Shown here: positions 60,823 to 64,000 of the stretch, in pieces
Layout: every line of letters starts with the position of its first letter
Position numbering within the stretch: the stretch's first letter is position 1
Assembly: GCA_016789955.1 (NCBI GenBank)
Contig: JAEUPB010000104.1
Coordinates: forward strand, 1 to 64,000
DNA from: Rubrivivax sp.
GTDB taxonomy: Bacteria; Pseudomonadota; Gammaproteobacteria; Burkholderiales; Burkholderiaceae_C
DNA: 64,000 bases
Direction of reading: 5' to 3'
The notes under the pieces: generated by a model
The model's input: only the letters and a program-made list of their open reading frames with translations
Database searches by the model: none
Told to the model about the DNA's origin: nothing
Position numbers and translations under genes: made by a program

Positions 60823-61869
60823 TCAGGCCCTGGCGCGGCCCTCGTACCAGGGCTTCGTGCGATTGACCACGTGCACGACGAGCAGCATCACCGGCACCTC
60901 GATCAGTACGCCCACCACGGTGGCGAGTGCCGCGCCCGACTCGAACCCGAACAGGCTGATCGCCGCAGCCACGGCCAGCTCGAAGAAGTTGCTCGCGCCG
61001 ATCAGCGCCGACGGGCAGGCGACACTGTGCGACTCGCCGAGCCGGCGGTTCAGCCAGTAGGCCAGCGCCGAGTTGAAGAACACCTGGATCAGGATCGGCA
61101 CCGCCAGCATCGCGATCACCAGCGGCTGCTCCAGGATCGCTTCGCCCTGGAAGGCGAACAGCAGCACCAGTGTGGCCAGCAGCGCCGCGATCGACCACGG
61201 CCCGATCTTCGCCAGCATGGCCTCGAAGGCGGCCTGACCCCGGGCCAGCAGCGCCTTGCGCCAGGCCTGTGCGATCAGCACAGGGATCACGATGTAGAGC
61301 ACCACCGAGGTCAGCAGCGTGTCCCACGGCACGGTGATCGACGACAGGCCCAGCAGCAGCGCGACGATGGGCGCGAAGGCGAACACCATGATGGTGTCAT
61401 TCAACGCCACCTGGCTGAGCGTGAAGAGCGGATGCCCCTGGGTCAGCCGGCTCCACACGAACACCATCGCCGTGCAGGGCGCCGCGGCCAGCAGGATCAA
61501 ACCGGCCACGTAGCTGTCGAGCTGTTCGACCGGCAGGTACGGTGCGAACACATGGCGGATGAAGATCCAGCCCAGCAGCGCCATCGAGAAGGGCTTGACC
61601 GCCCAGTTGACGAACAGAGTGACGCCGATGCCGCGCCAGTGCTGCTTCACCTGATGCAATGCGCCGAAGTCGACCTTCAGCAGCATCGGGATGATCATCA
61701 CCCAGATCAGCAGGCCCACGGGCACGTTGACCTGCGCGACCTCCATGCGGCCGACGGCCTGGAACGGGCCGGGCAGCAGCCGGCCGAGCGCGATGCCCAC
61801 AACGATGCACAGGAACACCCACACGGTGAGGTAGCGCTCGAAGATGCTCATCGGGGCCGGAGTCGTCAT
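60823..61869 (-). CDS. acr3: arsenite efflux transporter Acr3
   Basis: A 348-residue membrane protein with about ten hydrophobic helices. Acr3 (BASS superfamily) landmarks: YLTVWVFLCIVVGIALGRLLP, VPVGLLIWVMIIPMLLKVDFGAL, LAAAPCTAMVFVWSRLTQGHP with the essential Cys, ALNDTIMVFAFAPIVALLLG and CPSALIGASNFFELAVAAAISLFG. It exports arsenite using the membrane potential or proton gradient. It is divergent from arsR, whose operator lies just upstream, so arsenite should induce it. Confidence 0.94.
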   Translation of the reverse strand: MTTPAPMSIFERYLTVWVFLCIVVGIALGRLLPGPFQAVGRMEVAQVNVPVGLLIWVMIIPMLLKVDFGALHQVKQHWRGIGVTLFVNWAVKPFSMALLGWIFIRHVFAPYLPVEQLDSYVAGLILLAAAPCTAMVFVWSRLTQGHPLFTLSQVALNDTIMVFAFAPIVALLLGLSSITVPWDTLLTSVVLYIVIPVLIAQAWRKALLARGQAAFEAMLAKIGPWSIAALLATLVLLFAFQGEAILEQPLVIAMLAVPILIQVFFNSALAYWLNRRLGESHSVACPSALIGASNFFELAVAAAISLFGFESGAALATVVGVLIEVPVMLLVVHVVNRTKPWYEGRARA

Positions 61870-61901
61870 GGCGGGAGGCGGAGTTGGGGATGGGCGGGGT
61901 G

Positions 61902-61935
61902 TTGACGGATCCAGTTTACTTCAAGTATTCTTGAA
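61902..61935. promoter_or_regulatory. arsR promoter with overlapping ArsR operator
   Basis: TTGACG (61902-61907) and TATTCT (61926-61931) form a -35/-10 pair with an 18-bp spacer. The perfect 6-4-6 palindrome TTCAAG-TATT-CTTGAA (61920-61935) covers the -10 element, the classic position for an ArsR repressor site. The ATG at 61939 follows the -10 by only 7 nt, so the transcript would be leaderless. Confidence 0.7.
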
Positions 61936-61938
61936 TTC

Positions 61939-62268
61939 ATGGATCAATCTCTCGCCGTTCTATCGCTGGCCGCGCTGGCCCATCCCGTCCGGCTCGAGGC
62001 CTTCCGCGCGCTGGTGGTGGCCGGGCGCGACGGGCTGGCGCAGAAGGCCCTGGCAGAAGCCGTCGGGGTCGGGCCGACCAACCTCGCCTTCCACCTGAAG
62101 GAGCTGTCGGCCGCGGGCCTCGTCACGCAGGCCCAGGTCGGCCGATTCGTCATGTACCGGGCGGCCTACGAGCGCATGAACGAGTTGCTCGGCTACCTCA
62201 CCGAAAGCTGCTGCGCCGGCCCTGGCCAGGTGGCTGCAGCGCGCACCTCCGACGCCTGCGGGTGCTGA
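61939..62268 (+). CDS. arsR: ArsR family arsenic-responsive repressor
   Basis: A 109-residue winged-helix repressor (LAALAHPVRLEAFRALVVAG, GVGPTNLAFHLKELSAAGLVTQAQVGRFVMYR). The usual ELCVCDL arsenic motif in helix 3/4 is absent; instead the C-terminus has Cys91-Cys92 (TESCCAGP) and Cys107 and Cys109 (DACGC), which resembles repressors that bind As(III) with C-terminal cysteine pairs. It should leave its palindromic site when arsenite binds, derepressing itself, the downstream fusion gene and possibly acr3. Confidence 0.93.
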   Translation: MDQSLAVLSLAALAHPVRLEAFRALVVAGRDGLAQKALAEAVGVGPTNLAFHLKELSAAGLVTQAQVGRFVMYRAAYERMNELLGYLTESCCAGPGQVAAARTSDACGC

Positions 62269-62312
62269 ACGCCGCACCGCAGGCCCTCCACACCACTCCC
62301 CCGAGGAACCCC

Positions 62313-64000
62313 ATGTCCAAGATCTCCCTGCGCCAGGCTCATCCGACCGACTGGCCTGCCGTCGAGGCGTTGCTGAAGGCCCACCAGTTGCCGCTGGCGG
62401 GTGCACGCGAGCATCTGTCCACCTTCGTGATCGCCGAGGCGGGGCGCGAGATCGTCGGCTGCGCCGGTGCCGAGCCGCGCGGCGATGTCGCGCTGCTGCG
62501 CTCGGTCGCGGTGGCACCGGGGCTGCTGCGCCAGGGCATCGGCGGCCAGATGGTGGCGCTGGTGCTGCAGGAGGCCCGGCGGCGCGGTTTCCGGGCGGTC
62601 TACCTGCTGACCGCCACGGGGAGGGACTACTTCCTGCGCCAGGGCTTCGTGCTCGCCGACCGCGCGGCGGCACCGCAGGCCCTGCGGTCGTCGGCCGAGT
62701 TCCAGGGCGCCTGCCCGGCCGATGCCGACCTGATGGTGCTGGCCTTCCGGCAGCACGAGACCGTCACCCTGGAAGGCCTGCCCGTGGCGGTGCTCGGTGC
62801 TGGCCCGGTCGGCCTGGCGGCTGCCGCGAAGCTGATCGAACGTGGCCTGCCGTTCTTCATCCTCGAGGCGGCGCCGACCGTCGGCGCGAACCTCGTGGAC
62901 TACGGACATGTGCGCCTCTTCTCCCCATGGCGCTGGGACATCGACCCGACGATGGCGCAGTTGCTGGAGCCCACCGGCTGGCGCGCACCCGATCCTGATC
63001 GCATCCCGCTGGCCGCCGAGGTGGTCGAGCGCGTGCTCGAACCGTTCGCGCGGCTGCCGCAAGTGGCGTCGGCCCTGCACCTGGGCACGCGTGTGGTCGC
63101 GGTCAGCCGCGAGGGCTGCGACAAGGTGAAGAGCGCCGGCCGCGAGCAGTCGCCGTTCGTGATCCGCGCCGTGCGCGGCGCCGAGACCTTCGAGCTGAAG
63201 GCCCGCGCGGTGATCGACTCGACGGGCACCTGGACCCACCCGAACCCGCTGGGCGCCAGCGGGCTGCCCGCCGTCGGCGAGCCCGAGGCGGCGGCCCGAA
63301 TCGCCTACGGCATCCCGGACGTGCTCGGATCCGCACGCAGCCGCTACGCCGGCAAGCGCACGCTGGTGGTCGGCGCCGGCCACTCGGCCGCCAACGCGCT
63401 GCTCGCCCTGGCCGAGCTGGCGCAGCAGGCGCCCGGCACGCGGCTGGTGTGGTCGGTGCGCTCGCCGTCGCTGGCGCGCGTGTTCGGCGGCGGCGATGCC
63501 GATGCGCTGCCGGCGCGCGGGGCGCTCGGCACGTCACTGCGCCACCTGCGCGACACCGGCGGGCTGGAGTTCCACGCCGGCCTGCGCATCGCCCGCATCG
63601 ACGAGGTCGACGGCCGCCTGCGCGTGCATGGCGTCGACGCCGAGGGCCGCGAGCGGTCCATCGAAGGGCTCGACGAGATCATCTGCGCCACCGGCCAGCG
63701 GCCCGACCTGTCGCTGACCCGCGAGCTGCGCGTCAAGCTCGACCCGTGGCTGGAGTCGAACGAGGCCCTCGGCCCGCTGATCGACCCCAACCTGCACAGC
63801 TGCGGCACGGTGCGCCCGCACGGGCACCGCGAGCTTGGGCATCCCGAACCGGGGCTCTACACGGTGGGCGTCAAGAGCTATGGCCGCGCGCCCACGTTCC
63901 TGATGGCCACCGGCTTCGAGCAGGTGCGATCGGTCGTCGCGGCGATCGCGGGTGACCTCGCCGCGGCCGACCGCGTGGAACTCGATCTGCCCGAGACCGG
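62313..64000 (+). CDS. fusion of ArsN2-like acetyltransferase and FAD/NAD(P)-binding oxidoreductase, 3' end outside window
   Basis: One uninterrupted frame of 562 codons, running off the end. GAGGA precedes the ATG. Residues 1 to about 145 form a GNAT acetyltransferase like ArsN2: LRSVAVAPGLLRQGIGGQMV (acetyl-CoA loop), VYLLTATGRDYFLRQGF and a tail FQGACPADADLMVLAF. After a short linker, residues about 155 onward form a flavoprotein monooxygenase-like domain: first Rossmann motif VAVLGAGPVGLAAAAKL, FILEAAPTVGANLVDYGHVRLFSPW, second Rossmann motif TLVVGAGHSAANALLALAEL (about 350-370) and IICATGQRPDLSLT. It lies 44 nt after arsR. A role in arsenic handling is inferred from context. Confidence 0.88.
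   Translation, partial: MSKISLRQAHPTDWPAVEALLKAHQLPLAGAREHLSTFVIAEAGREIVGCAGAEPRGDVALLRSVAVAPGLLRQGIGGQMVALVLQEARRRGFRAVYLLTATGRDYFLRQGFVLADRAAAPQALRSSAEFQGACPADADLMVLAFRQHETVTLEGLPVAVLGAGPVGLAAAAKLIERGLPFFILEAAPTVGANLVDYGHVRLFSPWRWDIDPTMAQLLEPTGWRAPDPDRIPLAAEVVERVLEPFARLPQVASALHLGTRVVAVSREGCDKVKSAGREQSPFVIRAVRGAETFELKARAVIDSTGTWTHPNPLGASGLPAVGEPEAAARIAYGIPDVLGSARSRYAGKRTLVVGAGHSAANALLALAELAQQAPGTRLVWSVRSPSLARVFGGGDADALPARGALGTSLRHLRDTGGLEFHAGLRIARIDEVDGRLRVHGVDAEGRERSIEGLDEIICATGQRPDLSLTRELRVKLDPWLESNEALGPLIDPNLHSCGTVRPHGHRELGHPEPGLYTVGVKSYGRAPTFLMATGFEQVRSVVAAIAGDLAAADRVELDLPET

Overview
The window is GC-rich (about 70%), densely coded bacterial DNA. Gene families and their arrangement (pirin/DoxX beside a divergent LysR, delta-60 lipoprotein, DUF3617, xdhABC with guanine deaminase and a BMP-type purine/nucleoside ABC transporter, a large chemotaxis and sensor-kinase set) point to a betaproteobacterium of the order Burkholderiales, probably of the Rubrivivax/Leptothrix/Methylibium type. 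The genus cannot be fixed from this window alone. I see no rRNA, tRNA, CRISPR array, insertion sequence or prophage gene.

Layout. 1-7071: the 3' end of a TRAP transporter binding protein, a delta-60 repeat lipoprotein, a DUF2087 protein, an S9 peptidase and a DEAD-box helicase with a leader of about 135 nt. 7090-11119: DUF3617, FKBP, gluQRS and LysR on the minus strand, then pirin and doxX on the plus strand. About 11120-12160: a lower-GC, two-gene accessory patch of unknown function, the second gene apparently starting at an ATC codon. 12162-16015: a CorA-like protein, small conserved genes, DUF3052, a coiled-coil protein and a dusC-like tRNA dihydrouridine synthase. 16022-28452: a purine catabolism and uptake block (xdhC, xdhB, xdhA; LysR; guaD; ABC ATPase, two permeases and a BMP lipoprotein). 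The two permease genes are separated by about 650 bp filled by two oppositely oriented copies of a long palindromic element.

28658-32060: a divergent response regulator and TPR-hybrid kinase with a strong palindrome between them. 32092-36346: Aer-like receptor, adenine/adenosine deaminase, AAC(6')-like acetyltransferase and DODA dioxygenase. 36425-38980: a large FtsX-like permease. 39005-48701: a chemotaxis block on the minus strand (conserved FQDM protein, cheY, cheA, MCP ending in DWETF, cheW, PAS hybrid kinase, second MCP). 48866-51801: a REC-kinase/NarL pair and an EgtB-like protein lacking one expected iron ligand. 51847-57025: a form II CO-dehydrogenase-like molybdenum hydroxylase with coxS/coxL facing coxM and a ModE-type regulator. 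57040-60759: another hybrid kinase and a Cache-domain MCP. 60823-64000: an arsenic locus (acr3, arsR, and a fused ArsN2-like acetyltransferase/flavoprotein that runs off the end).

The genes combine into three themes: purine salvage and oxidation (adenine and guanine deaminases, xanthine dehydrogenase, uptake system), molybdenum-cofactor enzymes (two systems), and dense signal transduction (four MCPs, CheA/CheW/CheY, four other kinases, two NarL-type regulators). The most unusual signals are the covarying inverted-repeat pair at 25712-26246, the ArsN2-flavoprotein fusion, the small island with a non-canonical start, and the altered EgtB-like protein. All family assignments come from reading motifs in the translated sequence; no database search was run.
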